Shown here in pieces: positions 1-9,094 of a stretch of DNA of 64,000 nucleotides. Location of the stretch: assembly GCA_947385955.1 (NCBI GenBank), contig CANDNA010000001.1, forward strand, positions 1 through 64,000, read 5' to 3'. The notes beneath the pieces are model-generated. The model saw only the letters and a list, made by a program, of their open reading frames with translations, searched no databases and was not told the DNA's origin. Within the stretch, counting starts at the first letter, position 1. Every line of letters starts with the position of its first letter. The translations under genes and the position numbers were made by a program. The stretch comes from an uncultured Clostridia bacterium (GTDB lineage Bacteria; Bacillota; Clostridia; Lachnospirales; Lachnospiraceae).

Positions 1-303
1 GTATTAAGAACCGGCCAGAATGACCGGTTTGATAAAATCGAATCTGAAGTATCTGCATTAAAAATCGGTCAAAACAACCGGCTTGATAAAATCGAATCTG
101 AAGTATCTGCATTAAAAACCGGCCAGAACAACCGGCTCGATAAAATCGAATCTGAGATATCTGCATTAAGAATCGGGCAGATTGAATTAAAAAAAGAGTT
201 GCGGGAAGTCAGACACAAAGTCAGTGATACTTATGAACTTGCCCTTGATGCATGGGGACAAAGTACAGAAAACAGACATTGGATTGAAGATTCCACCGGA
301 TAA
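1..303 (+). CDS. Coiled-coil repeat protein, 3' end only
   Basis: An open frame runs from base 1 to a TAA at 301-303 (100 codons), and the start lies beyond the left edge. It encodes about three and a half copies of an 18-residue unit of the type TGQNNRLDKIESEVSALK. A charged tail follows, ending WGQSTENRHWIEDSTG. The spacing of Leu, Ile and Val suggests a coiled coil. No enzyme motif is visible. Proteins with such units are seen in Firmicutes and phages as spacers or scaffolds, but I cannot name a family. The gene converges on radA, with a hairpin between them. The frame is sure; the function is unknown. Confidence 0.7.
   Translation, partial: VLRTGQNDRFDKIESEVSALKIGQNNRLDKIESEVSALKTGQNNRLDKIESEISALRIGQIELKKELREVRHKVSDTYELALDAWGQSTENRHWIEDSTG
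10..171 (+). repeat. 54-bp in-frame tandem repeat, three copies
   Basis: Units lie at 10-63, 64-117 and 118-171, and a decayed fourth copy follows. The three copies differ at only a few bases, mostly at silent or conservative positions. The unit length keeps the reading frame, so copy number can change without breaking the protein. The array may extend to the left of the window. Confidence 0.85.
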
Positions 304-340
304 CAAAAACTCATAACCGCTGAAGCAAATTTGCTGTAAC

Positions 341-383
341 AAGGTGTAAAATTTATTGACAAGTTCAATAGTTTTTACACCTT
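341..383. terminator. Hairpin between convergent genes
   Basis: A perfect 11-bp inverted repeat, AAGGTGTAAAA at 341-351 and its complement at 373-383, encloses a 21-nt loop. Runs of A and T flank both sides. It lies between the end of the plus-strand gene and the end of radA, so it could stop transcription from both directions. The long loop makes it weaker than a textbook terminator. Confidence 0.55.
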
Positions 384-419
384 TTCACTTTTTATGATTC
401 TTCTGTTCCTTTTTCTTCC

Positions 420-1805
420 CTAAATCAATCGAATCGCTTCCTGTACGCTGGAAACTCCCTTTATTGCAATCCCCTTCATCATACTGCCGGAAGTACGCAG
501 CATCTCTTCCGCCGACCTGGGCAGGATGCAGGAGGTAAAGCCCAGTTTTGCCGCTTCCGCAATACGCTGTTCTGCCATACTCACAGACCGGACCTCGCCG
601 CTCAGACCAATTTCTCCGAACACAATCAGCTTTTCTTCCACAGGCTTATTCCGGAAGCTGGATACCACTGCCATCGCAATTCCCAGATCAATCGCCGGTT
701 CTGTCATACGGATGCCGCCTGCAATGTTGACATACGCGTCACAATTTGACAGTGGCAGCCCCACCCGCTTTTCCAACACCGCCATCAGCAGATTGACCCG
801 GTTAAAATCCGTACCGGTGGCCTGTCTTTTGGGAATGCCGAAACTGCTTTTGCATACAAGCGCCTGTATTTCCAGTAATATGGGCCGGGTGCCTTCCATC
901 GAACAGACCACGACAGAGCCGCTGGCATCTCTGGGTCTGCCGCTCAGCATAAATTCCGAAGCATTCGCCACTTCTGCCAGTCCATCCTGCCGCATTTCAA
1001 AAACACCGATTTCATTGGTAGAGCCAAAACGGTTTTTTACACCTCTCAGGATACGATAGGACGCATGCCTGTCCCCTTCAAAATACAGCACCGTATCCAC
1101 CATATGCTCCAGGACTCTGGGGCCTGCCACCGTTCCTTCCTTGGTCACATGGCCTACGATAAAAACCGAAACACCCATACTTTTTGCCAGCCGCAGCAAA
1201 ACCCCTGTTGCTTCTCTGACCTGAGACACACTGCCGGGAGCCGCCGACACAGCATCGTGATACATGGTCTGAATCGAGTCAATTACCACAGCTTCCGGTT
1301 TCTGCAGCATGATGATTTCCTCAATGCTGCTCAGATTTGTCTCGCATAAGAGCAGCAGATGATCTGTAAACTCTCCCAGACGGACGGCACGCAGTTTGAT
1401 CTGCTTCAGTGACTCCTCACCGGAAATATACAGCACCTTTCTGCCGTCATCCGATAAATGCCTGCATACCTGCAGCAGCAATGTGGATTTACCGATCCCC
1501 GGATCGCCGCCCACCAGGATCAGGGAACCCGGCACGATGCCGCCGCCCAGTACCCGGTCCAGCTCCTGGATATGGGTGCTGACCCTCTCTTCCTCCTGCA
1601 TGGCAATCGCAGACAAAGACGAAGGCTCCTGCCGCGCCGAAGCCTTCGTCCTGTTCATGCCATTTGCCCCTTTTGAAGCTGCCGGAACGGTTTCTTCCAC
1701 CAGTGTATTCCACTGTCTGCATCCCGGACACTGTCCCATCCATTTGGAAGATTCATACCCACAATTCTGACAGAAGAAAACTGTTGTTGCTTTTCCTTTT
1801 CCCAT
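420..1805 (-). CDS. radA: DNA repair protein RadA (Sms)
   Basis: RadA is a RecA-like ATPase that helps branch migration and the processing of recombination intermediates. The 461-residue length is typical. The N-terminal zinc finger has Cys12, Cys15, Cys26 and Cys29. The Walker A motif GGDPGIGKS is at residues 99-107. The RadA-specific KNRFG motif is at about 257-261, and the C-terminal Lon-protease-like domain is present. It is the last gene of the run GntR regulator, clpC, small unknown, radA. The gap of 35 bp to the gene upstream suggests the same transcript. Start by homology: the protein opens directly into the zinc finger. Confidence 0.97.
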   Translation of the reverse strand: MGKGKATTVFFCQNCGYESSKWMGQCPGCRQWNTLVEETVPAASKGANGMNRTKASARQEPSSLSAIAMQEEERVSTHIQELDRVLGGGIVPGSLILVGGDPGIGKSTLLLQVCRHLSDDGRKVLYISGEESLKQIKLRAVRLGEFTDHLLLLCETNLSSIEEIIMLQKPEAVVIDSIQTMYHDAVSAAPGSVSQVREATGVLLRLAKSMGVSVFIVGHVTKEGTVAGPRVLEHMVDTVLYFEGDRHASYRILRGVKNRFGSTNEIGVFEMRQDGLAEVANASEFMLSGRPRDASGSVVVCSMEGTRPILLEIQALVCKSSFGIPKRQATGTDFNRVNLLMAVLEKRVGLPLSNCDAYVNIAGGIRMTEPAIDLGIAMAVVSSFRNKPVEEKLIVFGEIGLSGEVRSVSMAEQRIAEAAKLGFTSCILPRSAEEMLRTSGSMMKGIAIKGVSSVQEAIRLI

Positions 1806-1840
1806 TTCTTCTCTCCTTCAAAATCCGGCCTGGCCACGTC

Positions 1841-2251
1841 TTACTTACAGATTTTTACAGTTACCTCACCTGCATCCGACAGTTCCACACTGATACTCAG
1901 TTTACCGCCCAGATTCGTCTGCATCTTGCCGATTTCCACACCGTCTATAAATACTTCATACTGGGTTTCATCCTGCAGGCCAATGGTCAGTTGTGCATCC
2001 TCTTTTCCTTCCACGGTAAAAGTAACTCCATCCGCATCCTCGGTAAAATGGGTCACACTGGTTCCCGGAACCGACTCATAGGCAAACATACCATTCTTCT
2101 CCAGCTTCGTCATCGTGGCATAGGTTTTTACTTTGTACAGGTCGCCCCCATGCTCAAAGTCCTCTTTTTTTGCCTTCTCCGTCAGACTGTGATTGCCAAA
2201 GCTGAGACTTCCGTCTGCCTCTGTCTGTATCAATGCCTCTACTACTGCCAT
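1841..2251 (-). CDS. Small conserved protein of unknown function between clpC and radA
   Basis: A 136-residue protein starting MAVVEALIQTEADGSLSFG. The start at 2251 is chosen because a GAGGAGG ribosome site (2260-2266) lies 8 nt upstream. An upstream in-frame Met would lie inside clpC. The sequence is acidic and rich in alternating beta-type segments, with no signal peptide, no membrane segment and no catalytic motif. The ribosome site overlaps the clpC stop, so translation is probably coupled to clpC. I recall close relatives being labelled endosialidase-like in databases, but nothing in this sequence supports an enzyme. It may be a small beta-sandwich or binding protein. Confidence 0.8.
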   Translation of the reverse strand: MAVVEALIQTEADGSLSFGNHSLTEKAKKEDFEHGGDLYKVKTYATMTKLEKNGMFAYESVPGTSVTHFTEDADGVTFTVEGKEDAQLTIGLQDETQYEVFIDGVEIGKMQTNLGGKLSISVELSDAGEVTVKICK

Positions 2252-2264
2252 TTTTGTTTCCTCC

Positions 2265-4748
2265 TCATACTTTAGTATTTTCATTCTCAGGTCTTTCATT
2301 TTTCACAGAAAAGACAACCTGTTTCTTTTTCAGTCCCGCTACCACATTGTCTCCGGGTACGATTTTTTTCTGCAGGATCTGCTCCGCCAGTGCATCTTCA
2401 ATCACCGTCTGAATCGCCCGCTTCATCGGACGTGCCCCCATTTTCACCTCAGAATATTTGTCTACAATATATTCTTTCAGAGCCGGTGTGACGGTCAGCC
2501 TGATGCCCATCTGCTCCCTGCACCGCTCTGCCAGAACCCGTGCCAGCAGGGATACCACATCCTTCATGTTCTCTTTGTTCAGCGGGTGGAATACCATAAT
2601 TTCATCAATACGATTGATAAACTCCGGCTTGAACACACGTTTGACTTCTTCCATTACGCCGGACTTCATCTTTTCATAGTCCTTCTTTTCCGATACCTCC
2701 ATTGCAAAACCCAGATTCTTCGGTTCTACAATACGCTGCGCCCCTGCGTTGGAAGTCATAATCAATATGGTGTTTTTGAAACTCACCTTCCGCCCCTTGG
2801 AATCGGTAATGTGCCCGTCATCCAGCACCTGCAGCAGTATATTAAACACATCCGGATGGGCTTTCTCGATCTCATCAAACAGCACCACAGAATATGGATT
2901 ACGCCGTACCTTTTCACTGAGCTGCCCGCCTTCGTCAAATCCCACATAGCCCGGCGGGGAACCAATCATTTTGGATACGGAATGAGACTCCATATATTCC
3001 GACATATCCACCCGGATCAAAGAATCCTCCGAACCAAACATGGCTTCCGCCAATGCCTTGCTCAGTTCTGTTTTTCCTACGCCGGTAGGCCCCAGGAACA
3101 GAAAGGAACCAATCGGCCGGTTGGGATCCTGCAGTCCTACCCTGCCTCTGCGCATTGCTTTGGCCACAGCCGTAACAGCCTCTTCCTGACCAATGACCCG
3201 TTTGTGCAGGATAGATTCCAGCTTTAACAGCCGCTCACTCTCTTTTTCGGCCAGCTTGGAAACCGGTATTTTCGTCCAGTCAGAAACCACATCAGCGATT
3301 TCATTTTCTCCGATCGCCAGCTTCCGCTCCGCTGCCCTGCTTTCATAGGCTGCCAGCGCTCTCTCGTATTTTCGGATCAGCTTTGCCTGATTCTTTCTGA
3401 TTTCTCCTGCCTGGAGATAAGCCTCGATCCGGATGGAACGCTCAATCTGCAGATCCATTTTCTGAATTTCCTCATGCATTGTCCGCAGATTTTCAGGAAT
3501 ATTCATATATTTGAGGCGAATAGCAGCGGCGGCCTCATCAATCAGATCAATGGCCTTGTCCGGAAGATTTCTGTCATTGATGTATCTGCCGGAAAGCTGT
3601 ACGGCGGCCTCAATGGCTTCTTTTGTAATGATCACGCCATGATGCTCTTCATACCTGCCGCAGATCCCATTGAGGATACGGACTGCTTCTTCCTGTGTCG
3701 GCTCCTCTACTGTCACCGGTTGAAAACGCCGCTCCAGTGCAGCATCCCGCTCCACATATTTTCGGTATTCCGCAATCGTTGTGGCCCCGATTAACTGAAT
3801 CTCACCCCTGGCCAGAGAAGGCTTTAAAATATTGGACGCATCAATGGCCCCTTCCGCTCCTCCGGCTCCGATAATCGTATGCAGCTCATCCAGAAACAGA
3901 ATCACATTGCCATCCTCTGTCACCTCCCGGATAACCCGCTTAATCCGCTCTTCAAATTCTCCCCGGTATTTGCTCCCTGCCACCATACCGGACAGATCCA
4001 AGGTAACCACTCTTTTATTTCTGATGGTTTCCGGTACTTCGCCTTCTGCAATATTCAGGGCAAGCCCCTCCGCGATTGCCGTCTTGCCCACCCCCGGCTC
4101 ACCCACCAGACAGGGATTGTTCTTGGTACGGCGGCTTAATATCTGGATAACCCGCCGGATCTCGGTTTCTCTGCCGATTACCGGATCCAGCTTTCCTTCT
4201 CTGGCCAGTGCTGTCAGATCCCGGCTGAACTGATCCAGTGTTTCTGTACTTCCGCTCTTTTCTTTTTTCTTTTTTCCTTTATAGCCCAGATCCTCTTTAT
4301 ACAGATTTCCGTCCTGCCCGATCGCCAGGAGAGTGTCCACATAGAGCTTTTGAATCTGTATACCGATGGTATTGAGCAGCCTGACAGCCACATTGTCCCC
4401 TTCTTTCAGAACTGCCAGCAATATATGCTCCGTCCCGATTTCCTCACTCCGGAACCGCTGCGCCTGACGGGCAGCTTCCTGTAATATCCGCTCCGCCCGC
4501 GGCGTAAAGCCGTCCCGTTCCTTTACCGGAACGAAGTTCCCCGGTGCAATCAGGTCATAAATCATGGAAATCAGCTTGTTTTCTTCTACGCCATTATCCT
4601 GAAGTACTCTCGCCGCGACCCCCGTATCTTCCCGGAGCAGTCCCAGCAATATATGCTCCGTCCCGATGTAGTTCTGTCTCAGCTCTTTTGCTGTCTGTTT
4701 TGCCATCGAAAGCGCAGTCTGCGCTTTCTTTGTGTACTGCGGCATCAT
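2265..4748 (-). CDS. clpC: AAA+ chaperone ClpC, partner of ClpP
   Basis: ClpC is a class I Hsp100 unfoldase that feeds proteins to ClpP. The 827 residues include a double Clp-N domain (about 1-145), a first AAA module with Walker A GEPGVGKT at 216-223, a coiled middle domain shorter than in ClpB, and a second AAA module with GPTGVGKT and the SPPGYVG substrate loop. The shorter middle domain and the N-domain separate it from the ClpB encoded at 43552-46134. The start overlaps the stop of the GntR gene by 4 bp, so the two are co-translated. The usual ctsR, mcsA and mcsB genes are absent upstream. Either of two adjacent ATG codons could be used. Confidence 0.96.
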   Translation of the reverse strand: MMPQYTKKAQTALSMAKQTAKELRQNYIGTEHILLGLLREDTGVAARVLQDNGVEENKLISMIYDLIAPGNFVPVKERDGFTPRAERILQEAARQAQRFRSEEIGTEHILLAVLKEGDNVAVRLLNTIGIQIQKLYVDTLLAIGQDGNLYKEDLGYKGKKKKEKSGSTETLDQFSRDLTALAREGKLDPVIGRETEIRRVIQILSRRTKNNPCLVGEPGVGKTAIAEGLALNIAEGEVPETIRNKRVVTLDLSGMVAGSKYRGEFEERIKRVIREVTEDGNVILFLDELHTIIGAGGAEGAIDASNILKPSLARGEIQLIGATTIAEYRKYVERDAALERRFQPVTVEEPTQEEAVRILNGICGRYEEHHGVIITKEAIEAAVQLSGRYINDRNLPDKAIDLIDEAAAAIRLKYMNIPENLRTMHEEIQKMDLQIERSIRIEAYLQAGEIRKNQAKLIRKYERALAAYESRAAERKLAIGENEIADVVSDWTKIPVSKLAEKESERLLKLESILHKRVIGQEEAVTAVAKAMRRGRVGLQDPNRPIGSFLFLGPTGVGKTELSKALAEAMFGSEDSLIRVDMSEYMESHSVSKMIGSPPGYVGFDEGGQLSEKVRRNPYSVVLFDEIEKAHPDVFNILLQVLDDGHITDSKGRKVSFKNTILIMTSNAGAQRIVEPKNLGFAMEVSEKKDYEKMKSGVMEEVKRVFKPEFINRIDEIMVFHPLNKENMKDVVSLLARVLAERCREQMGIRLTVTPALKEYIVDKYSEVKMGARPMKRAIQTVIEDALAEQILQKKIVPGDNVVAGLKKKQVVFSVKNERPENENTKV

Positions 4749-5122
4749 TCCAGTCCTCCATAATCTTCATAGATTTCATCTATAAGAGCATGCACCTCTT
4801 CACGGGAAATATTCTTACAGCTTCCCCTGGCCAATAGTACACGCAGCTCTTTTTTCATATCCTCTATTGCCCGCATCTTATCAATGTCTATTGCTATGAC
4901 AGCGCCTTTACGCCGGTCCACCTTTACATACCCTTCCTGCTTCAATACAGTATAGGCCTTATTCACCGTATGCATATTAATACCGATTGTTTCTGCAAGC
5001 TGACGGACCGAAGGAAGCGCATCTCCTTCCTTCAGCCTGGTGGTTGCAATTCCCAGAATAATCTGATTGCGCAACTGTATATACAGTGCTTCATCACTGT
5101 TAAAATCCAGTTCAATTATCAT
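4745..5122 (-). CDS. GntR-family (YtrA-like) regulator heading the clpC operon
   Basis: A 125-residue regulator starting MIIELDFNSDEALYIQLRNQ. The winged helix of the GntR family covers about residues 10-75, with the hallmark segment LPSVRQLAETIGINMHTVNKAY. A short helical tail without a ligand domain follows, as in the YtrA subfamily. The start at 5122 has a GAAGGTG ribosome site; a longer open frame upstream would run through the promoter and is rejected. The gene lies first in the operon and overlaps clpC by 4 bp. A perfect palindrome sits over its promoter, so autoregulation and control of clpC is a reasonable inference. Confidence 0.9.
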   Translation of the reverse strand: MIIELDFNSDEALYIQLRNQIILGIATTRLKEGDALPSVRQLAETIGINMHTVNKAYTVLKQEGYVKVDRRKGAVIAIDIDKMRAIEDMKKELRVLLARGSCKNISREEVHALIDEIYEDYGGLE

Positions 5123-5133
5123 ATTGTCACCTT

Positions 5134-5173
5134 CTGTTATACAAATATTATAACAGTGTATCCCACTTGTCAA
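5134..5173 (-). promoter_or_regulatory. Promoter of the GntR-clpC-radA operon with overlapping palindromic operator
   Basis: On the minus strand TTGACA (5168-5173) is followed by TAATAT with 17-nt spacing (5145-5150), or TATAAT with 15-nt spacing (5147-5152). Over the -10 lies a perfect palindrome with arms CTGTTATA (5134-5141) and TATAACAG (5149-5156) around a 7-nt centre. Its position would block RNA polymerase. It is the obvious binding site for the regulator encoded just downstream. Confidence 0.75.
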
Positions 5174-5256
5174 GCAGAACCGTATTCCCGGAATACAGGC
5201 CTTTTCCTGTCCGTCAATGCCCAGGCTGTCTCTGTACAGCTCTGCACATATACAAG

Positions 5257-5288
5257 CAGTCAGTACCAACTGTTGTCAGCACTGACTG
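5257..5288. terminator. Inverted repeat after the SH3-protein gene
   Basis: Arms CAGTCAGT (5257-5264) and ACTGACTG (5281-5288) enclose 16 nt directly after the stop of the minus-strand SH3 gene. There is no U-run, so it is at best a weak terminator between that gene and the clpC operon promoter. Confidence 0.35.
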
Positions 5289-5292
5289 TCTG

Positions 5293-6666
5293 TCAGAAAT
5301 CGTCTTTTCCATCCATATTTAAAAATTCGAACTCAAAGTCATCATCATCCAGATATTCCTCATCATCCTCGTCATCATAACCGTCGTCTTCGTCTTCCTC
5401 GTCTTCCTCTTCCTCTTCATATCCATCACGGCGGGAAAGGAAATTCTTAGGACTCCAGCGGCGTTTTCTTACCGGACGCTCATCCTCTTCGTCATCCTCA
5501 TCATACTCGTCGTCATCATATTCTTCTTCATCGTCGTCATCATATTCTTCGTCGTCTTCGTCATCATATTCTTCTTCATCGTCGTCATCATATTCTTCGT
5601 CGTCTTCGTCATCGTATTCTTCTTCATCGTCATCATCATAGCCTCTTCCACCGCCATATCCGTCGTATCCCTGATATCCGCGAAGTTTTACCGCAAGCAT
5701 AATGCAAATGATAATCAATATGACAACCAAAACCCCGACTCCGATAACAATAAATTTACCACTGCCTTCCATCACGGAAGAGAGAGAGCCACTACCGGCC
5801 AGCTTCAGTTTTTCCAACTTGCCGCTGCTGAGAATATAAATATAATAATCCTCCTGCCCCTCTTCTGTCTTGGTTTTCAACAGATAATATTCATCAGAAA
5901 CCCATCCGGCCAAAGTATCCGCATCGATTTCCATATCTTCTATATCTACACCCTCCGGAATGACTTTGCTTGAAAGCACATTCACGACTCTGGTTCCTCC
6001 CTCAGGTTCTGCCGGCTCTTCTTCGCCGCCTTCTGCAGGCTCCTCGGGAGTCTCTTCCCCTCCGTCTTCTCCTTCCCCTTCCGGAATACCTTCTTCGCCG
6101 CCTTCCCGTGCAAATCCGGCTTCATCAAACAGATCGGAACGAATAAAGCCGCTCTGACCGTCTACATCCACCTGATACCAGGTACTGCCGTCGTCCCCCA
6201 GCGCTTCTCCTGTAATCTTCACTGTGGCGCCTGCTTCCACCCCTGCTGCTTTTCCTGCTGATGTGGACGGTCCTTTCCGTACAGTGGCACTGCTGCCGCC
6301 AATCACACCGGAGGTAATATCTGTCTGGGCCACGGTACCGGAAGCCTCGCTGCCGCCGTCAACGTCCTCTGTCAGATCTTTCCTGATATAACCAGTCTGC
6401 CCATTCACCGATACCTGATACCAGGTATTGTTATCGGCGCCCTGGGTTTCTCCCAGCACAGAAAGTGTGGTCCCCTGAGGGGCACTCCCGACCTGGGCAC
6501 TGCCGGTGTCCGCCTCACTTCTGATCTTTGCATCCGTTATCGTCCTGATCTCAGCCGCATAACTGACCATCGCATTTCCGCCGAAGAGCAGCACATATAC
6601 CATGATCGCAATCCCTGCCAGTATATAGAGACCCTTCTTCCCTGCTTTTTCTGCTGTCATTCTCAT
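5293..6666 (-). CDS. Membrane protein with two SH3 domains and a long Asp/Glu/Tyr tail
   Basis: A 457-residue protein. A signal-anchor lies at about 12-30. Two bacterial SH3 domains follow (about 38-102 and 122-182), each ending in a W-Y-Q-V...G-(Y/F)-I-R pattern. A Glu/Gly/Pro linker (about 186-235) and a second membrane segment (about 314-327) come next. The cytoplasmic-looking tail is built mostly of Asp, Glu and Tyr, with a block of Arg/Lys near 400. SH3b domains commonly bind cell-wall peptides, so a role in wall sensing or attachment is an inference. A second Met two codons on has better ribosome-site spacing. It follows the zinc-ribbon gene by 18 bp. Confidence 0.85.
   Translation of the reverse strand: MRMTAEKAGKKGLYILAGIAIMVYVLLFGGNAMVSYAAEIRTITDAKIRSEADTGSAQVGSAPQGTTLSVLGETQGADNNTWYQVSVNGQTGYIRKDLTEDVDGGSEASGTVAQTDITSGVIGGSSATVRKGPSTSAGKAAGVEAGATVKITGEALGDDGSTWYQVDVDGQSGFIRSDLFDEAGFAREGGEEGIPEGEGEDGGEETPEEPAEGGEEEPAEPEGGTRVVNVLSSKVIPEGVDIEDMEIDADTLAGWVSDEYYLLKTKTEEGQEDYYIYILSSGKLEKLKLAGSGSLSSVMEGSGKFIVIGVGVLVVILIIICIMLAVKLRGYQGYDGYGGGRGYDDDDEEEYDDEDDEEYDDDDEEEYDDEDDEEYDDDDEEEYDDDEYDEDDEEDERPVRKRRWSPKNFLSRRDGYEEEEEDEEDEDDGYDDEDDEEYLDDDDFEFEFLNMDGKDDF
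5495..5640 (-). repeat. 48-bp tandem repeat encoding an acidic 16-residue unit
   Basis: About three copies of a unit encoding YDDDDEEEYDDEDDEE lie in the tail of the SH3 protein. The DNA is a near-pure run of GAT, GAC, GAA, GAG and TAT codons, which is prone to slippage in units that keep the frame. Confidence 0.8.
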
Positions 6667-6684
6667 TTTCCTTAGTATCCTTCC

Positions 6685-7134
6685 TTAATAATTGCGCTTA
6701 AAGCGCTTGGCACCTTCTTCCTTCTCCATTGCCTTTCCAAAACCCTGCATTTTACTTTCGCGCCGCTGCTCATCTTCCATTCTCCGGTGATAGTCCAATT
6801 CACACTTGGAACACAGTCTGCCGCCCCGAATACTTGCTCCGCAGACTTCACAGCGAAGAAATGCCGCCGAATCCTGCGTAATTTCCAGCTTATTTTCTTT
6901 CAGCATCTGACGAATTGATTTCTGGCTGACACCGGTCTGCATCGCCACCTCCGATGAGGTAGCCCCCCTGTGTTTCTCCACATACAGGCGTACTTTCCCA
7001 TAATCGTCATATTCCACATTTTTGCAATCTTCGCAATGATACTCCCCCACACCCTTAAAAATCATAATGCCGCCGCATTTCTCACAAGTAAGAGGCCGAT
7101 GGTAAATATCATTTTCATTAAATCTTTTTTCCAT
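6685..7134 (-). CDS. Zinc-ribbon and helix-turn-helix protein
   Basis: A 149-residue cytosolic protein. The N-terminus has a CxxC pair (Cys18, Cys21) and a second CxxC (CEDC) about 15 residues later, forming a zinc ribbon. A helix-turn-helix segment follows (ATSSEVAMQTGVSQKSIRQM). Further cysteine pairs (CEVC, CSKC) form a second ribbon, and the tail is basic and charged. The layout resembles the small regulators found in flagellar operons of Firmicutes (YvyF type), but no flagellar gene is near. It sits 32 bp after purD and 18 bp before the SH3 gene, with a GGGAGGTG ribosome site. Regulation or nucleic-acid binding is inferred. Confidence 0.8.
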   Translation of the reverse strand: MEKRFNENDIYHRPLTCEKCGGIMIFKGVGEYHCEDCKNVEYDDYGKVRLYVEKHRGATSSEVAMQTGVSQKSIRQMLKENKLEITQDSAAFLRCEVCGASIRGGRLCSKCELDYHRRMEDEQRRESKMQGFGKAMEKEEGAKRFKRNY

Positions 7135-7166
7135 ATTGACGCACCTCCCTGGCTGTTATCCTGTCT

Positions 7167-8444
7167 CTACGCCTCATCAATGGCTTTGCCAATATCGTGA
7201 CGCATATACTTCTTTTCAAAAGAAACCCACTGTGTGGCTTCATAAGCTCTGGCACGGGCCTGCTTCAGGTCTTTCCCGGTGGCGGTGATGCCCAGCACAC
7301 GCCCCCCATTGGTCACGATCTTCCCGTCTGCTGCTTTTGTTCCGGCATGAAAACAAAAATATCCGTCCGCCTCTTTTCCCACAAAATGCTCCAGACCGGA
7401 TATGGGATATCCTTTCCGGTAAGAAAGCGGATAACCACCGGAGGCCAATACCACGCAAACTGCCGCATTTTCTTCAAACCGAAGATCCACCTCATCCAGT
7501 TTTCCGTCAATACATGCTTCCATCACATCCACGATGTCATTTTCCATACGCGGCAGCACCACCTGCGCTTCCGGATCCCCGAACCGGGCGTTGTATTCCA
7601 GCACCCTGGGACCTTTTTCTGTCAGCATCAGTCCGAAAAAGATAATGCCCCGGAACGGCCTGCCTTCCGCCGCCATAGCATCTACCGTCGCCTGGTAAAT
7701 ATGCTCTCTGCAGAAAGCATCCACTTCCTCTGTATAAAAAGGGCTGGGAGAAAATGTCCCCATACCGCCTGTATTCAGCCCCGTATCGCCATCGCCTGCC
7801 CGTTTATGATCCTGTGCGGAAGTCATGGTTTTTATCGTTTTTCCGTCCACAAAGGAAAGCACAGAAACCTCACGGCCTGTCATAAATTCTTCCACCACAA
7901 GCCTGTTGCCTGCATCGCCAAACTGTTTTTCCTCCATAATCGACTTTACGCCGCTATAAGCCTCTTCCCGGGTGTTGCAGATCAGTACACCCTTTCCCAG
8001 TGCAAGTCCGTCCGCTTTTAACACAACCGGCAGAGGCGCCGTTTCCAGATAAGCCAGTGCCTGTCTGGGAGAATCAAAAATCTCATAGGATGCAGTGGGA
8101 ATTTTGTATTTTTTCATCAGTTCTTTGGAAAATGCCTTGCTTCCCTCCAGAATCGCCGCATTTTTCCGCGGCCCGAATACCCGTATCCCCGCTGCCTCCA
8201 GTACATCCACAAGTCCGCCTACCAGCGGATCATCCATACCCACAATGACCAGATCAATTTCTTTTTCCTTTGCAAACGCCGCCAGTGCATCAAATTCCAT
8301 CACGCCGATCGGCACGCACTCCGCAATCTGTGCAATACCCGCATTCCCCGGCGCACAATACAGCTTTTCCGTTCTCTTACTTTTTGCCACGCTTGCAGCA
8401 ATGGCGTGCTCCCTGCCGCCGCCTCCTACGATCAGAATCTTCAT
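7167..8444 (-). CDS. purD: Phosphoribosylamine-glycine ligase
   Basis: PurD joins glycine to phosphoribosylamine with ATP, the second step of purine synthesis. The 425-residue protein starts MKILIVGGGGREHAIA, the family signature. The ATP-grasp part is seen in VVLKADGLALGKGVLI and in RFGDPEAQVVLPR. The start at 8444 has an AGGAGG site; a longer in-frame extension would overlap purN and is rejected. It is the last gene of the purE-purM-purN-purD run, 23 bp after purN. Confidence 0.97.
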   Translation of the reverse strand: MKILIVGGGGREHAIAASVAKSKRTEKLYCAPGNAGIAQIAECVPIGVMEFDALAAFAKEKEIDLVIVGMDDPLVGGLVDVLEAAGIRVFGPRKNAAILEGSKAFSKELMKKYKIPTASYEIFDSPRQALAYLETAPLPVVLKADGLALGKGVLICNTREEAYSGVKSIMEEKQFGDAGNRLVVEEFMTGREVSVLSFVDGKTIKTMTSAQDHKRAGDGDTGLNTGGMGTFSPSPFYTEEVDAFCREHIYQATVDAMAAEGRPFRGIIFFGLMLTEKGPRVLEYNARFGDPEAQVVLPRMENDIVDVMEACIDGKLDEVDLRFEENAAVCVVLASGGYPLSYRKGYPISGLEHFVGKEADGYFCFHAGTKAADGKIVTNGGRVLGITATGKDLKQARARAYEATQWVSFEKKYMRHDIGKAIDEA

Positions 8445-8467
8445 GATTTCCTCCTGTGCATTTCCTC

Positions 8468-9094
8468 TCACTGTGCAATCACTGCTCTGCCCTGCTCTAC
8501 GGTAATCTTTCCGCAGGCAAACAAATCCACTGCCCGGGGCAGCAGCTCCCACTCTGCTTCTTCCATGACACGCCTCTGCAATGTCTGCGGCGTATCCCCC
8601 TGCTCTACCTGCACCGCTTTCTGCAGCAGTATCGGTCCGGTATCCGTTCCTTCATCCACCAGATGCACCGTAGCCCCGGTAATCCGAACCCCCCGTTCCA
8701 ATGCTTTTTCATGTACTTTTAACCCATAATATCCGGTTCCGCAGAAAGAAGGGATCAGGGAAGGATGAATATTGATGATACGGTTTCTGTACTTCTGTAT
8801 CATCGCCTCCGGAATCACTACAAGAAAGCCGGCCAGAACAATCAGGTCCGGTGATACCGCATCCACCGCCTCCAGAAATGCATGGTAAAAGGTCTCTCTG
8901 TCGGAAAAATCTCCCGGAGAAACACAGATTCCTTCTATCCCATGTTCATTTGCACGGGTAAGCGCATATGCATTCCTGTTATTGCTGATTACACGGACAA
9001 TTTCCGTGTTCCTGATCCGTCCGCTCTCCACACCGTCTATCAATGCCTGTAAATTTGTACCGCCGCCGGACACACAGACCAGTACCCTCAGCAT
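8468..9094 (-). CDS. purN: Phosphoribosylglycinamide formyltransferase
   Basis: PurN transfers the formyl group of 10-formyl-tetrahydrofolate to GAR, the third purine step. The 208-residue protein has the phosphate-binding N-terminus [16 protein letters not shown]. The catalytic triad is visible: Asn and His in [11 protein letters not shown] and Asp in [16 protein letters not shown]. Its start overlaps the end of purM by 7 bp, a sign of translational coupling. Confidence 0.97.
   Translation of the reverse strand: MLRVLVCVSGGGTNLQALIDGVESGRIRNTEIVRVISNNRNAYALTRANEHGIEGICVSPGDFSDRETFYHAFLEAVDAVSPDLIVLAGFLVVIPEAMIQKYRNRIINIHPSLIPSFCGTGYYGLKVHEKALERGVRITGATVHLVDEGTDTGPILLQKAVQVEQGDTPQTLQRRVMEEAEWELLPRAVDLFACGKITVEQGRAVIAQ

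Noticed and set aside
1-171. A CRISPR array at the left edge
   Set aside because: The 54-bp units are continuous, lack spacers and keep an open reading frame, so they code protein repeats.
4745-5269. A longer GntR protein of 174 residues
   Set aside because: The extra 49 codons run through the promoter and operator. The start at 5122 has a ribosome site and gives the family's usual N-terminus.
5469-5657. A Met/Thr/Lys-rich 62-codon frame opposite register in the acidic tail
   Set aside because: It is a frame-shifted reading of the Asp/Glu codon repeat and has no independent signal.
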